A DNA stretch of 64,000 nucleotides from Ectothiorhodospiraceae bacterium 2226. Its GTDB lineage: Bacteria; Pseudomonadota; Gammaproteobacteria; GCA-013348725. The stretch spans positions 236,501-300,500 of the forward strand of contig CP054689.1 in NCBI GenBank assembly GCA_013348725.1. The letters run 5' to 3'. The stretch's first letter is position 1, and every line of letters starts with the position of its first letter. The position numbers were made by a program, and so were the translations under genes. Below the pieces are notes generated by a model. That model was not told the origin of the DNA and searched no databases. It saw only the letters and a list, made by a program, of their open reading frames with translations. This document shows, piece by piece, positions 28,998 to 40,933 of the stretch.

Positions 28998-30896
28998 TTA
29001 CCGATCGTCTTCTTGTGCGTGGCGGCGAATCTCCGCCTGCGCCTTCAGGCTTTCGACGACCGCCCGGAACAAGCGGTTGCCATGCTCAGATGCCAGGGCG
29101 TCCTGCACGTCCGCGCGTTGCTCCGCGTCCGCCACGTCCCCGTCTTGCACGCGGTACACGCCCAGCACGACCGGGTCGCCGTTGTCGGCGTGGGTCATCG
29201 CGACGCTCGGCTCCCCTTCGGTCGGACGCGGCAAGGTGAACGCCCTGCGCACAACGCCGGCGGGCACCCCGGCCTCGTGACGCGTGACGCCCTCGGCGCG
29301 CTCCCAACCAAGCCCTTCGGCCGCGGCGACTTCGGCGGGGTCCTCCCCCGCCTGCGCCCGTTCGAGCATCCCCTGCGCCAAGGCCCGCGCCTCTTCGCGT
29401 GCTTTCTGCGAACGCAGCGCCTCGACAATGCGTTCCCGGACATCGTCCAGCGGCAGGGCCGCCGCGGGTTCGTGCTCGGCGACGCGCACCACGACCACCC
29501 GCTGCGGCTCGACCTCGATCGGTTCGCTGTTGTAGCCCTGCGCCAGCACATCGTCGCTGAATGCCGCCTGCACCACCCGACGGTCCTGCGCGATACCGGC
29601 GTCGCCACCGTCGCGGGTAATCCAGTCGGTTTCCTGGACCGTCAAGCCCAGCTGCTCGGCGGCCTCGTCCAAGGTGTCGGGCTGCTCGTAGGTGAGATTG
29701 GCGAGGCGCTCGCCGACGTCACGGAAGCGCATCTCCGCCCGGCGGCGCTGCAGTTCCGCGCGCAACTCGTCGCGCAACTCCTCATAGCTCGGCGCCCGCG
29801 GGCGCTCAATGGCGGTCACCTGGATGAGGTGGACGCCGAACTCGGTCTCGACCGGCTCGCTCACCTCTCCTTCGTCGAGCGCAAAGGCCGCCCTCTCGAA
29901 GCCCGGCACCATGTCGCCGCGGGCAAAGCTACCGAGATCACCACCGGCCTGCGCCGAACCCGGATCCTGCGAGTACTCGCGCGCCAGCTCGGCAAAATCC
30001 TCACCCGCAAGGATGCGTTCGCGCAGACCCTCCGCCTGCTCCAACGCTTGGCCCGGCTCATCGCCTGACAGCAGCAGGATATGGCGCGCGGCGCGCCGCT
30101 CCTCGCCGCCAAATTGCTCGGCGCGCTCTTCATAAAAGGCCCGCACGGCTTCCTCACTGACCTCGACGCCGCGCGCGACGTCGTCGATTGACAGTTCCAG
30201 GTAAGCGAGGCGGACACGTTCCTGCGTGACATACCGGCGCTGATTCGCCTGATAGTGCGCCTCGACCTCGTCGTCGGTCACTTGCACCTGGTCGCGAAAA
30301 CGCTCGACCGGCACCACCGCGTAGCCGATGTCGCGCTGCTGTTCCTGTAGACGCATGAACGTTTGAAACTCGTGCGGCGTGCTAAAGGCCGTCGCTGCCA
30401 CGCCCGCATAGAACTGCTCAAGCAGTACGTCGCCGCGCAACTGTTCTTCGAACTGTTCGGGTGTCAGTCGCTGCGAGGCGAGAAACTGCCGATAGCGCTC
30501 CGGCGAAAACGCCCCGTTCTCCCAGAACACGTCGAATCCGCGGATCTGGGCTGCGATCTGGGCGTCGGCCGTCCGGAAGCGCGCGTCGCGCAGCGCCTCC
30601 ATCAGCACTCGACGCTCGATCATCTGCTCGAGGGTTTCCCGCCGCAGCTGCTGTTCATCGATCAGTTCCGGACGGAAATGTTCGCCGAGCATGGCCTGCA
30701 GGCGCTGGCGCTGCTGCAGGTAGGCGTTCTGCAACTCGCGCTCGGTGATTTCTGCGCCGTTGACGGTGGCCACCGCCACGGTCGCTTGGCGCTGAGCGTA
30801 CTCGTGCACACCCCAAAGCGCGAAGGGAACAATGATGATGACGACGATGACCCAGCCAATCCAACCCTTGGCGGAGTCCCTGATGGCCTGCATCAT
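28998..30896 (-). CDS. ppiD: PpiD, periplasmic folding chaperone/peptidyl-prolyl isomerase
   Basis: This protein of about 632 residues has a short cytoplasmic start and one transmembrane anchor (about residues 13-34). A SurA_N-like chaperone region is followed by a parvulin domain (about 250-350: ARHILLL to FGVHLIQV) and a helical C-terminal part. It assists newly exported proteins at the Sec translocon. Two adjacent ATG codons are possible (30896 and 30893). It ends the conserved tig-clpP-clpX-lon-hupB-ppiD order, although here two tRNA genes sit between hupB and ppiD. Confidence 0.93.
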   Translation of the reverse strand: MMQAIRDSAKGWIGWVIVVIIIVPFALWGVHEYAQRQATVAVATVNGAEITERELQNAYLQQRQRLQAMLGEHFRPELIDEQQLRRETLEQMIERRVLMEALRDARFRTADAQIAAQIRGFDVFWENGAFSPERYRQFLASQRLTPEQFEEQLRGDVLLEQFYAGVAATAFSTPHEFQTFMRLQEQQRDIGYAVVPVERFRDQVQVTDDEVEAHYQANQRRYVTQERVRLAYLELSIDDVARGVEVSEEAVRAFYEERAEQFGGEERRAARHILLLSGDEPGQALEQAEGLRERILAGEDFAELAREYSQDPGSAQAGGDLGSFARGDMVPGFERAAFALDEGEVSEPVETEFGVHLIQVTAIERPRAPSYEELRDELRAELQRRRAEMRFRDVGERLANLTYEQPDTLDEAAEQLGLTVQETDWITRDGGDAGIAQDRRVVQAAFSDDVLAQGYNSEPIEVEPQRVVVVRVAEHEPAAALPLDDVRERIVEALRSQKAREEARALAQGMLERAQAGEDPAEVAAAEGLGWERAEGVTRHEAGVPAGVVRRAFTLPRPTEGEPSVAMTHADNGDPVVLGVYRVQDGDVADAEQRADVQDALASEHGNRLFRAVVESLKAQAEIRRHAQEDDR

Positions 30897-30986
30897 GGCG
30901 ACGCACTCTCCCGCCCGACGCACGCGGTGCGCCGAGCACAAAGTAAAAGGGGCGCCTGCTACGCGCCCCTGGTACTCGCTGTTGAA

Positions 30987-31063
30987 TGGCGGAGTGGACG
31001 GGACTCGAACCCGCGACCCCCGGCGTGACAGGCCGGTATTCTAACCAGCTGAACTACCACTCC
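30987..31063 (-). tRNA. tRNA-Asp(GTC)
   Basis: This 77-base cloverleaf on the minus strand has acceptor GGAGTGG/CCACTCC, anticodon loop CTGTCAC (GTC, Asp) and an encoded CCA. Confidence 0.97.
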
Positions 31064-31073
31064 GCGTGGACAC

Positions 31074-31149
31074 TGGTGGGTGCTGAGGGGATCGAACCCC
31101 CGACATTCGCCTTGTAAGGGCGACGCTCTCCCAGCTGAGCTAAGCACCC
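31074..31149 (-). tRNA. tRNA-Val(TAC)
   Basis: This 76-base cloverleaf has acceptor GGGTGCT/AGCACCC, anticodon loop CTTACAA (TAC, Val) and an encoded CCA. It lies 10 bases from tRNA-Asp and both are probably processed from one transcript with hupB upstream, since no separate promoter is evident. Confidence 0.97.
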
Positions 31150-31162
31150 AAACGGCCCCGCC

Positions 31163-31179
31163 CAGGCGCTCTGCGCCTG
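31163..31179 (-). terminator. Short hairpin between hupB and tRNA-Val
   Basis: CAGGCGC and GCGCCTG pair around a 3-base loop downstream of the hupB stop. There is no T run, so some read-through into the two tRNA genes is plausible. Confidence 0.4.
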
Positions 31180-31198
31180 AAGGGGTCCGGAGGGTGCG

Positions 31199-31471
31199 CT
31201 AGTTTACGGCATCCTTGAGGGCTTTGCCAGGCTTGAAGCTGGGGTTCTTCGCCGCGGCAATGTTGATGGTCTCGCCGGTGCGCGGGTTACGGCCGGTGCG
31301 GGCGGAGCGCTCACGCACCAGGAAGGTACCGAAACCGACCAGAGTAACCTGCTCGCCCTTCTTCATCGCGGCGGTCACCGCATCGACCATCGCATCGACG
31401 GCCCGCGCCGCAGCGGCCTTGGACAGATCGGAAGCTTCGGCAACGGCGTCAATCAGTTCAGCTTTGTTCAC
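31199..31471 (-). CDS. hupB: HU, DNA-binding protein HU-beta
   Basis: This 90-residue histone-like protein starts VNKAELID, carries the conserved VGFGTF core, the [10 protein letters not shown] beta-arm with its Pro, and a [12 protein letters not shown] terminus. It bends and compacts DNA as a dimer. The GTG start at 31471 is supported by AGAGGGG upstream and by the family start; a longer frame adds an unlikely 13 residues. It lies downstream of lon as in other gammaproteobacteria, but has its own strong promoter. Confidence 0.97.
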   Translation of the reverse strand: MNKAELIDAVAEASDLSKAAAARAVDAMVDAVTAAMKKGEQVTLVGFGTFLVRERSARTGRNPRTGETINIAAAKNPSFKPGKALKDAVN

Positions 31472-31554
31472 GGTTTTATCCCCTCTGCTGCTTATTATTC
31501 GCAAGGCCAAAAAAACACCGCCTGGACTCGGCGGCCGCGTGGTGGACAGTCGGT

Positions 31555-31584
31555 TTTATACCAACCGCCGGAAACAAGTGTCAA
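31555..31584 (-). promoter_or_regulatory. Strong sigma-70 promoter of hupB
   Basis: On the minus strand TTGACA (31579-31584) and TATAAA (31555-31560) are separated by 18 bp. It is the best housekeeping promoter in the window, about 84 bases before the hupB GTG. The remainder of the 303-base gap 31472-31774 holds only the lon terminator. Confidence 0.85.
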
Positions 31585-31724
31585 GCGGCATCCCGCGCCC
31601 CGCAACGAAGTTTGACGGACTTCGGACGAAACCGCGGAGCAGCGTGTCCCTGTGTCAACAAAGACGACGGACGCGGCGAACTCTCGGGACCGCAAAGACG
31701 AGAAAAGTGCGAGGAAACTCCATC

Positions 31725-31766
31725 AAAAAGGCGCGCAGCGGTGGAACTGGACTTCCGCTGCGCGCC
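31725..31766 (-). terminator. Rho-independent terminator of lon
   Basis: On the minus strand GGCGCGCAGCGG and CCGCTGCGCGCC form a 12-bp perfect stem with a 13-base loop followed by TTTTT. It lies 8 bases after the lon stop. A short T run also exists on the plus side. Confidence 0.9.
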
Positions 31767-31774
31767 TTTATCGG

Positions 31775-34204
<2,430 letters not shown>

Positions 34205-34276
34205 CGGGAAACCTCGCTGGGAAACTGCGCCCCTGCAGAACGCAAGGGCACCGGGGTAGTTGGACGGCTGAGTATG

Positions 34277-34305
34277 AGGTTGGGCCGGCGCCGGGCGAAT
34301 TCAAG
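34277..34305 (-). promoter_or_regulatory. Candidate sigma-32 heat-shock promoter of lon
   Basis: On the minus strand CTTGAA (34300-34305) and CCCAACCT (34277-34284) are separated by 15 bp. They resemble the RpoH consensus CTTGAA-N13-15-CCCCATNT, with two mismatches in the -10. The position, 73 bases before the lon ATG, and regulation of lon in other proteobacteria support it. Confidence 0.55.
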
Positions 34306-34347
34306 ACGTCCCGAGCGGCCGGCGCCCCCTCCGCCCGAGCCCCGACG

Positions 34348-35631
34348 CTACCGATCGTCGGAGGCGGCGCGCTGCTGCTCCGACCCCTCGTAGATCAACA
34401 GGGGATCGGATTCCTGCTTGATCACCGCCTCGTCGATCACGACCTTGGCGACGTTCTTCATGGAGGGTAGCTCGTACATGGTATCGAGCAGCACGCCTTC
34501 GAGGATGGAGCGCAGACCGCGGGCGCCGGTACGACGCGCCATCGCCTTCTGAGCCACCGCACTCAGGGCATCCTCGCGGAACTCGAGTTCGGCCCCCTCC
34601 ATCTCGAAGAGCTTGCGATACTGCTTGCTGAGCGCGTTCTTGGGCTCGGTGAGGATCTGGATGAGCGCCGCCTCGTCCAGTTCCTCGAGGGTCGCGATCA
34701 CCGGCAGACGCCCCACGAACTCGGGAATAAGGCCGAAGCGCACCAGGTCGTTGGGCTCCACGCCGTGCAGGACCTCGCTGGAGCTCTTCTTGTCTTCCTT
34801 GGTCTTCACCTCGGCCGCGAAACCGATACCGCCCTTCTCCGAGCGCTCGCGGATGATGCGCTCGAGGCCCGAGAAGGCGCCCCCGCAAATGAACAGGATG
34901 TTGGAGGTATCGACCTGCAGGAATTCCTGCTGCGGGTGCTTGCGCCCGCCCTGCGGCGGGACCGAGGCGATGGTGCCCTCGATCAGCTTGAGCAGCGCCT
35001 GCTGCACGCCCTCCCCGGAGACGTCACGGGTGATGGACGGGTTGTCCGACTTGCGGGAGATCTTGTCGATCTCGTCGATGTAGACGATCCCCGTCTGCGC
35101 CTTCTCGACGTCATAGTCGCACTTCTGGAGCAGCTTCTGGATGATGTTCTCGACGTCCTCGCCCACGTACCCGGCCTCGGTGAGCGTGGTCGCGTCAGCG
35201 ATGGTGAACGGCACGTTCAACAGCCGCGCCAGCGTCTCAGCCAGCAAGGTCTTGCCGCTGCCGGTCGGTCCGATCAGGAGGATGTTGCTCTTGGCGAGCT
35301 CGACGTCGTCCTTCTTGAGGCCGGCCTCCAACCGTTTGTAGTGGTTGTAGACTGCCACCGACAGGACGCGCTTAGCGCGCTTCTGACCCACCACGTACTC
35401 GTCGAGGATCTGGTTGATCTCGCGCGGCGAGGGAAGTTTGCTGCGGGCGGTCGCGGCCGACTGCTCCTGCACCTCCTCACGGATGATGTCGTTGCAGAGG
35501 TCGACGCACTCGTCGCAGATGAAGACTGACGGCCCAGCGATCAGCTTGCGCACTTCGTGCTGGCTCTTCCCGCAGAAAGAGCAGTAGAGGAGCTTGCCGC
35601 TGTCGCCCGTGCCGTGCCTATCGTCGGTCAT
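34348..35631 (-). CDS. clpX: ClpX, ATPase subunit of ClpXP protease
   Basis: This 427-residue AAA+ unfoldase has an N-terminal C4 zinc-binding domain (CSFCGKS then CDECVDLC), Walker [12 protein letters not shown], Walker [11 protein letters not shown], a GYVGEDVE pore loop and the IGF-type ClpP-docking loop replaced by IGFAAEV in the usual region. It unfolds tagged proteins and feeds them to ClpP, encoded just upstream. Confidence 0.98.
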   Translation of the reverse strand: MTDDRHGTGDSGKLLYCSFCGKSQHEVRKLIAGPSVFICDECVDLCNDIIREEVQEQSAATARSKLPSPREINQILDEYVVGQKRAKRVLSVAVYNHYKRLEAGLKKDDVELAKSNILLIGPTGSGKTLLAETLARLLNVPFTIADATTLTEAGYVGEDVENIIQKLLQKCDYDVEKAQTGIVYIDEIDKISRKSDNPSITRDVSGEGVQQALLKLIEGTIASVPPQGGRKHPQQEFLQVDTSNILFICGGAFSGLERIIRERSEKGGIGFAAEVKTKEDKKSSSEVLHGVEPNDLVRFGLIPEFVGRLPVIATLEELDEAALIQILTEPKNALSKQYRKLFEMEGAELEFREDALSAVAQKAMARRTGARGLRSILEGVLLDTMYELPSMKNVAKVVIDEAVIKQESDPLLIYEGSEQQRAASDDR

Positions 35632-35734
35632 AGCCCTGCCTCGTCGCCTGGTCTGTTGCTTTCAACCTTTGCAGAGAACCGGCCTGTTTGGCAAGCCCGG
35701 AAATGGTGCGGGATTTCCGGGTGGAGACGGCCTC

Positions 35735-36379
35735 CTAGCGGGCCTCCGTGGAGCCCCCCCGCTGAGTCAATACCTTGTCGATGAGGCCATACTTCACGGC
35801 CTCCTCCCCATTCATGAAAAAGTCCCGATCGGTGTCCTGCTGGATCTTTTCCATGGGCTGGCCGGTGTGGTTGACCAGGATCTTGTTCAGGCGGTCGCGG
35901 ATCTGCAGGATCTCGCGGGTGTGGATCTCGATATCGGCGGCCTGACCCTGGAACCCGCCCAGCGGCTGATGGATCATCATCCGCGAGTGCGGCAGGCAGT
36001 AGCGCTTGCCGGGGGCCCCGCCGGCGAGCAGCAGCGCACCCATGCTGGCCGCCTGGCCGATGCACATGGTGGTAACGTCCGGGCGCACGAACTGCATGGT
36101 GTCGTAGATCGACAGCCCCGCCGTGACGGCGCCGCCCGGCGAATTGATGTACAGATGGATATCCTTGTCGGGGTTCTCGGACTCCAGGAACAGGAGCTGG
36201 GCCACGACCAGGTTGGCCATGTGGTCCTCCACCGGGCCCACCAGGAAGATCACCCGCTCCTTGAGCAGTCGCGAATAGATGTCGTACGCGCGCTCGCCGC
36301 GCGCACTCTGTTCGATCACCATCGGGACGAGGCCCAGAGCCTCGATCTTGGCGCTGCCGTTATGGCTGAAATCAGTCAC
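35735..36379 (-). CDS. clpP: ClpP, proteolytic subunit
   Basis: This 214-residue serine protease forms a tetradecameric chamber with ClpX. The catalytic Ser is in [10 protein letters not shown], His in [10 protein letters not shown] and Asp in [10 protein letters not shown]. The start is GTG at 36379, preceded by AAAGGA. It lies 12 bases after trigger factor, with clpX following by about 100 bases. Confidence 0.98.
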   Translation of the reverse strand: MTDFSHNGSAKIEALGLVPMVIEQSARGERAYDIYSRLLKERVIFLVGPVEDHMANLVVAQLLFLESENPDKDIHLYINSPGGAVTAGLSIYDTMQFVRPDVTTMCIGQAASMGALLLAGGAPGKRYCLPHSRMMIHQPLGGFQGQAADIEIHTREILQIRDRLNKILVNHTGQPMEKIQQDTDRDFFMNGEEAVKYGLIDKVLTQRGGSTEAR

Positions 36380-36391
36380 GCAAGTATTCCT

Positions 36392-37708
36392 TTATGCTTG
36401 GGCCGTCGCCTGAGGGTTCATGACCTCCTGGAAGGAGGTCGGCTGCTCGACGACGTCCGCCTGCTCGAGCGCCCAGTCCACCACTTGGTCTTCCAGGTTG
36501 GCCGATTCCAGGTCCGCCAAGCGCCCCTTCTCAGCATAGTACCACTTGACCACTTCTTCTGGATGCTCGTAGCTGGCGGCGGTGTTGTCCACCATCTCCC
36601 GCACCTTGGCCGGGTCGGCCTTGAAGCCCTGACGCTTGATGATCTCGGCGAGGATCAAGCCCAGCGCGACGCGGCGGGAGGCCTCGTCGCGGAACATCGA
36701 GGGATCCATCTTGACGTCCTCCGGCCGCGCGCCCTGGGCCACCAGCTGCTGGTGCATCTGCTGCGCGAGACGCCCGGCTTCGCCGTCGATCAGGGCCGCC
36801 GGTAGGTCGATAGCATTGAGTTCGAGCAGCTTGTCCATCACCGCCCGCTTGGCCTTGGCATGCAGCCCTTGATTGAGCTCGCGCTCCATGTTGCCGCGCA
36901 CCTCGGCGCGCAGCGCGTCGGCACCGCCCTCGACCCCAAAGCCCTTGGCGAATGCCTCGTCTACCTCCGGCAAGCGCGACTCTTCCACGGCCTTGACCGT
37001 AACCTCGAACTGCACCGGCTTGCCGGCCACTTCCTTGAAGTGATAGTCCTCGGGGAACTTCAGATCCAGCGTGCGCGTCTCGCCGGCCTTGGCACCGATC
37101 AAGCCGGCCTCCAGACCTTCGATCATACGGCCCGAGCCGAGTTCGACCGGGACATCCTGGCCCCGATTGCCGGGGAAGTCCTCACCCTCGATGGTGCCGT
37201 TGTAGTCCATGACTACGCGGTCGCCCTCGGCCGCCGGCCGCTCCACCGCCTCGAAGCTGCGGCGCTGCTTGCGCAGGTTGTCGATCATGCGCTCGACGTC
37301 TTCGTCGGCCACCTGAGCCACCGACTTCTCGATCTTCACCCCCTCGAGCGGGGCCGGCTCGACCTCGGGATAGACCTCGAAGGTTGCCACGTAGCCGAAC
37401 CCGCCATCCGCGTCGCCGCTCTCCTCCGGCTCGATGCTGGGGCTGCCGGCCGGGCGCAGCTTCTCCTGCACCACCGCCTCGTAGAAGGTCGACTGGACCA
37501 CCTCGCCCACCACCTCCTGGCGCACCTGCGGGCCGTACTGGCGCTGCACCACGCCAAAGGGAACCTTGCCGGGGCGAAAGCCCTTGATACGCACCGAGCG
37601 CGTCATGCGCTTGAGGCGGCTCTCGACCTCCTGGTCGATACGTTCGGCAGGCACGGAGACCTTCATGCGGCGCGTGAGACCGCCGGTGGACTCGACAGAA
37701 ACTTGCAT
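36392..37708 (-). CDS. tig: Trigger factor
   Basis: This 438-residue ribosome-associated chaperone has an N-terminal ribosome-binding domain with the GFRPGKVP signature, a central FKBP-type PPIase domain (GDRVVMDYNG onward) and a helical C-terminal chaperone domain. It is first in the tig-clpP-clpX block. The ATG at 37708 has GAGGGA upstream and matches the family start MQVSVE. The cluster of tRNA genes lies directly upstream and may share transcription. Confidence 0.97.
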   Translation of the reverse strand: MQVSVESTGGLTRRMKVSVPAERIDQEVESRLKRMTRSVRIKGFRPGKVPFGVVQRQYGPQVRQEVVGEVVQSTFYEAVVQEKLRPAGSPSIEPEESGDADGGFGYVATFEVYPEVEPAPLEGVKIEKSVAQVADEDVERMIDNLRKQRRSFEAVERPAAEGDRVVMDYNGTIEGEDFPGNRGQDVPVELGSGRMIEGLEAGLIGAKAGETRTLDLKFPEDYHFKEVAGKPVQFEVTVKAVEESRLPEVDEAFAKGFGVEGGADALRAEVRGNMERELNQGLHAKAKRAVMDKLLELNAIDLPAALIDGEAGRLAQQMHQQLVAQGARPEDVKMDPSMFRDEASRRVALGLILAEIIKRQGFKADPAKVREMVDNTAASYEHPEEVVKWYYAEKGRLADLESANLEDQVVDWALEQADVVEQPTSFQEVMNPQATAQA

Positions 37709-37772
37709 TGCGTTCCCTCGTGGATCGGTGCTAGGCATTATGGTTGCGGTTCGCAAAGCGCGGACCGGTAAC

Positions 37773-37857
37773 TGGTGCGAAAGGAGAGACTCGAACTCTC
37801 ACGGGTTGCCCCACTGGAACCTAAATCCAGCGCGTCTACCAGTTCCGCCACTTTCGC
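37773..37857 (-). tRNA. tRNA-Leu(TAG)
   Basis: This 85-base class II tRNA has acceptor GCGAAAG, a long variable arm (TGGGGCAACCCG), anticodon loop TTTAGGT (TAG, Leu) and an encoded CCA. Confidence 0.96.
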
Positions 37858-37999
37858 AGGACGAAGCGATGATTATATCGGCAACGGCGGGGGCTTGTAA
37901 CCCACACGTGCAGCGGGCTTGAGGGAGTCGAGCAACGGCGGGGGAGGCAGAAGCGGGCCTCTGGCAAGGCCTACCGGGGCGGCACCCGGATGGGAAAGT

Positions 38000-38075
<76 letters not shown>

Positions 38076-38148
38076 GGAAGGCGAAATTAGACCATAGCGG
38101 TCTTGGCGTTTCAAGCAGCCGCCAGACGCTGCGAGTGCCGACGAAAGA

Positions 38149-38225
38149 TGGGGTGGCTGATGGGGCTCGAACCCACGACCACTGGAATCACAATCCAGGG
38201 CTCTACCAACTGAGCTACAGCCACC
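38149..38225 (-). tRNA. tRNA-His(GTG)
   Basis: Acceptor GTGGCTG pairs with CAGCCAC, and the anticodon loop is TTGTGAT (GTG, His). The extra G(-1) at 38225 faces C73, the identity element for histidyl-tRNA synthetase. CCA is encoded. Confidence 0.97.
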
Positions 38226-38248
38226 ATTGAAACCGCGATTCTACTATT

Positions 38249-38325
38249 TGGCGCGCCCGGTAGGACTCGAACCTACTACCCTCGGCTTAGAAGGCCGATG
38301 CTCTATCCGGATGAGCTACGGGCGC
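38249..38325 (-). tRNA. tRNA-Arg(TCT)
   Basis: This 77-base cloverleaf has acceptor GCGCCCG/CGGGCGC, anticodon loop CTTCTAA (TCT, Arg) and an encoded CCA. Confidence 0.96.
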
Positions 38326-38387
38326 CTGAACGCTGCCCGCCGCCGCCCCACCGGTACGCCGCGCGCCCGCGCCGGGGCCGCAGACTA

Positions 38388-38464
38388 TGGTCGGGGTAGA
38401 GGGATTCGAACCCCCGACATCCTGCTCCCAAAGCAGGCGCGCTACCAGACTGCGCTATACCCCG
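38388..38464 (-). tRNA. tRNA-Pro(TGG)
   Basis: This 77-base cloverleaf has acceptor CGGGGTA/TACCCCG, anticodon loop TTTGGGA (TGG, Pro) and an encoded CCA. It is the first gene of the minus-strand cluster Pro-Arg-His-Lys-Leu, upstream of tig. Confidence 0.96.
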
Positions 38465-38514
38465 CATACCTTCCGAGATTTTGCTCGGACCGCCAGGCGT
38501 GCGCAAGGTTGGCG

Positions 38515-38543
38515 ATATTACGCGCGCGCCCGCGGCTCGTCAA
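38515..38543 (-). promoter_or_regulatory. Sigma-70 promoter of the five-tRNA cluster
   Basis: On the minus strand TTGACG (38538-38543) and TAATAT (38515-38520) are separated by 17 bp, with a GC-rich discriminator as is usual for stable-RNA promoters. It lies about 50 bases before tRNA-Pro. Confidence 0.75.
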
Positions 38544-38630
38544 TGGCGCGATGCGCACCCGCCGAGGGTTGGCGCCCGTACACGGGCATGAGATCATTGG
38601 CGCGCCTTTTTTCCGCGTAACGGGACCCAC

Positions 38631-39506
38631 ATGACGGCGCAGATCATCGACGGCAAGGCCTTGGCCGAGAGGGTAATACAAGAGGTCAAGGCGCGCGTGG
38701 ACGCGCGTTCGGCCGACGGCGAGCGCGCCCCCGGGCTGGCCGTAATCCTGGTGGGTCAGGACCCCGCCTCCGAGGTCTACGTACGCAACAAGCGCCGGGC
38801 CTGCGAACGCGCAGGCATCCGCTCGTTTGCCCACGACCTGCCCGCCGATGCCTCGCAGGCCGAACTGCTGGCGCTGATCGACGAACTCAACGAGAACGAG
38901 GCGGTGGACGGCATTCTGGTCCAGCTCCCGCTCCCGCGTCATTTCGATCCCGAGACGGTGATCGAGCGCATCCGTCCGGACAAGGACGTGGATGGCTTTC
39001 ATCCGTACAACATCGGCCGCCTCGCCCTGCGCCTACCGGTGCTGCGCCCCTGCACCCCGCGTGGCGTCATGCGCCTGTTGCAGACCACCGGGGTGCCCTA
39101 CAAGGGCAGTCACGCGGTCATCGTCGGCGCCTCCAATATCGTCGGACGCCCGATGGGGCTGGAGTTGTTGCTCGCCGGCTGCACGGTCACCACCTGCCAC
39201 CGCTTCACCAAGGACCTCGCGATACATGTCGGGGCGGCCGACATCCTCGTGGTCGCGGTGGGTAAGCCGGGGGTGCTGGACAGTGCGTGGATCAAGCCGG
39301 GCGCCGTGGTGGTCGACGTCGGTATCAATCGCGAAGCGAGCGGGCGCCTGGTTGGCGACATCGACTTCGAAGCCGCCCGCGCACGGGCCGCCTGGATTAC
39401 GCCGGTGCCCGGCGGCGTGGGCCCCATGACGGTCGCCATGCTGCTACAGAACACCCTGGAAGCGGCCGACAAGCTGCACGCGCGCCCCACCCACGCCGTG
39501 CTTTGA
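38631..39506 (+). CDS. folD: FolD, methylenetetrahydrofolate dehydrogenase/cyclohydrolase
   Basis: This 291-residue bifunctional enzyme interconverts 5,10-methylene- and 10-formyl-tetrahydrofolate with NADP. The catalytic Lys lies in [25 protein letters not shown] is the folate-site signature, and SNIVGRPMG with [10 protein letters not shown] marks the nucleotide domain. It provides formyl groups for purines and for formylation of initiator tRNA. The gene is divergent from the tRNA cluster. Confidence 0.97.
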   Translation: MTAQIIDGKALAERVIQEVKARVDARSADGERAPGLAVILVGQDPASEVYVRNKRRACERAGIRSFAHDLPADASQAELLALIDELNENEAVDGILVQLPLPRHFDPETVIERIRPDKDVDGFHPYNIGRLALRLPVLRPCTPRGVMRLLQTTGVPYKGSHAVIVGASNIVGRPMGLELLLAGCTVTTCHRFTKDLAIHVGAADILVVAVGKPGVLDSAWIKPGAVVVDVGINREASGRLVGDIDFEAARARAAWITPVPGGVGPMTVAMLLQNTLEAADKLHARPTHAVL

Positions 39507-39537
39507 CAGGCACGCGAGCCGACTCGGCCCGCCCCTC

Positions 39538-40932
39538 TTACTCCCAACGCCAGCGGCTGCCGCCGGCGGCGTCTTCGATGGCCACCCCCATGTCCTTCAA
39601 CTGATCGCGGATGCGGTCGGCGGTGGCCCAGTCGCGGGCGGCGCGCGCGGCATCGCGCTCGCTCACCAGGCGGTCGATGGCCTGCGCCTGGTCGGCGCGC
39701 GCCCCGTCGCCGGCCTGAAAGTAGGCCTCGGGCGCGAGTTGCAGCAACCCCAGCGTGGCGCCCAACTCGCGCAGCAAGGCCGCCAAGGACGCCGCCCGCG
39801 CCGGCTCTTCACTGCGAGCGCGGTTGATCGCGTGGCTAAGCTCGAACAACACCGCCAGCGCCTCCGGGGTGTTGAAATCGTCGCGCATGGCGGCGTGAAA
39901 ACGCCCCGCGTGAGGGTCCTCGGCCGGTGCCTCGCCGGCGGGCAGGTCGCGCAGGGTGGTGTACAGGCTGGTGAGCGCGGCCTTGGCGTGCTCCAGATGC
40001 GTGTCGGAATAATTCAGCGGGCTGCGGTAGTGGCTGGCCAGGACGAAATAACGCAACACCTCCGGGTGATAACGCTCCAGCACCTCCCGCACAGTGAAAA
40101 AGTTGCCGAGCGATTTCGACATCTTCTCGTTGTCCACGCGCACGAACCCGTTGTGCATCCAGACGTTCACGAACGCATGCCCGGTCGCGGCTTCGGACTG
40201 AGCGATCTCGTTCTCATGATGCGGAAACTGCAGGTCCAGGCCGCCGCCGTGGATGTCGAAGTGATCGCCCAGGCAATGGGTGGACATGGCCGAGCATTCG
40301 ATATGCCAGCCGGGGCGCCCCGCGCCCCACGGCGAGGGCCAGCTCGGCTCGCCGGGCTTGGCCGCCTTCCACAACACGAAATCGAGCGGATCGTCCTTGG
40401 CCTCGTCGACCTGCACACGCGCGCCGGCACGCAGGTCTTCCGGGTGCTTGCCCGAAAGCTTGCCGTAGCCCTCGAACCGGCTCACGTCGTAATAGACGTC
40501 GCCGTTAGTTGCCGCGTAGGCGTAGCCCTTGTCGATCAGCGTGTGGATCATCGCGACGATCTGATCGATGTGCAGCGTGGCGCGCGGCTCCACCTCGGGA
40601 CGCAACACGCCGAGACGGTCGGCGTCCTCGTGCATCGCGTCGATAAAGCGCCCGGTGAGCGCCTCCACCGGCTCGCCGCGTTCGTTGGCGCGCTGGATGA
40701 TCTTGTCGTCGATGTCGGTGACGTTACGCACGTAGCGCACATGCTCGGCGCCATACAGCGCACGCAGGTAGCGGTACACCATGTCGAACACCACCAGCAC
40801 GCGCGCATGCCCCACGTGGCAGTAGTCGTACACGGTCATGCCGCACACGTACATGCGCACGTTGCGCGCATCGATCGGCGTGAACGCCTCTTTGCGCTTG
40901 GTGAGGTTGTTGTGGATGCTCAGGGTAGTCAC
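39538..40932 (-). CDS. cysS: Cysteinyl-tRNA synthetase
   Basis: This 464-residue class I synthetase has HIGH-type HVGHAR, zinc-ligand Cys in [30 protein letters not shown] and KMSKSLGN. The GTG start at 40932 has AGAGGA upstream; a longer frame overlaps gltX and is rejected. The gltX stop codon ends 1 base before it, so the two synthetases form one operon. Confidence 0.97.
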   Translation of the reverse strand: MTTLSIHNNLTKRKEAFTPIDARNVRMYVCGMTVYDYCHVGHARVLVVFDMVYRYLRALYGAEHVRYVRNVTDIDDKIIQRANERGEPVEALTGRFIDAMHEDADRLGVLRPEVEPRATLHIDQIVAMIHTLIDKGYAYAATNGDVYYDVSRFEGYGKLSGKHPEDLRAGARVQVDEAKDDPLDFVLWKAAKPGEPSWPSPWGAGRPGWHIECSAMSTHCLGDHFDIHGGGLDLQFPHHENEIAQSEAATGHAFVNVWMHNGFVRVDNEKMSKSLGNFFTVREVLERYHPEVLRYFVLASHYRSPLNYSDTHLEHAKAALTSLYTTLRDLPAGEAPAEDPHAGRFHAAMRDDFNTPEALAVLFELSHAINRARSEEPARAASLAALLRELGATLGLLQLAPEAYFQAGDGARADQAQAIDRLVSERDAARAARDWATADRIRDQLKDMGVAIEDAAGGSRWRWE

Positions 40933-40933
40933 G

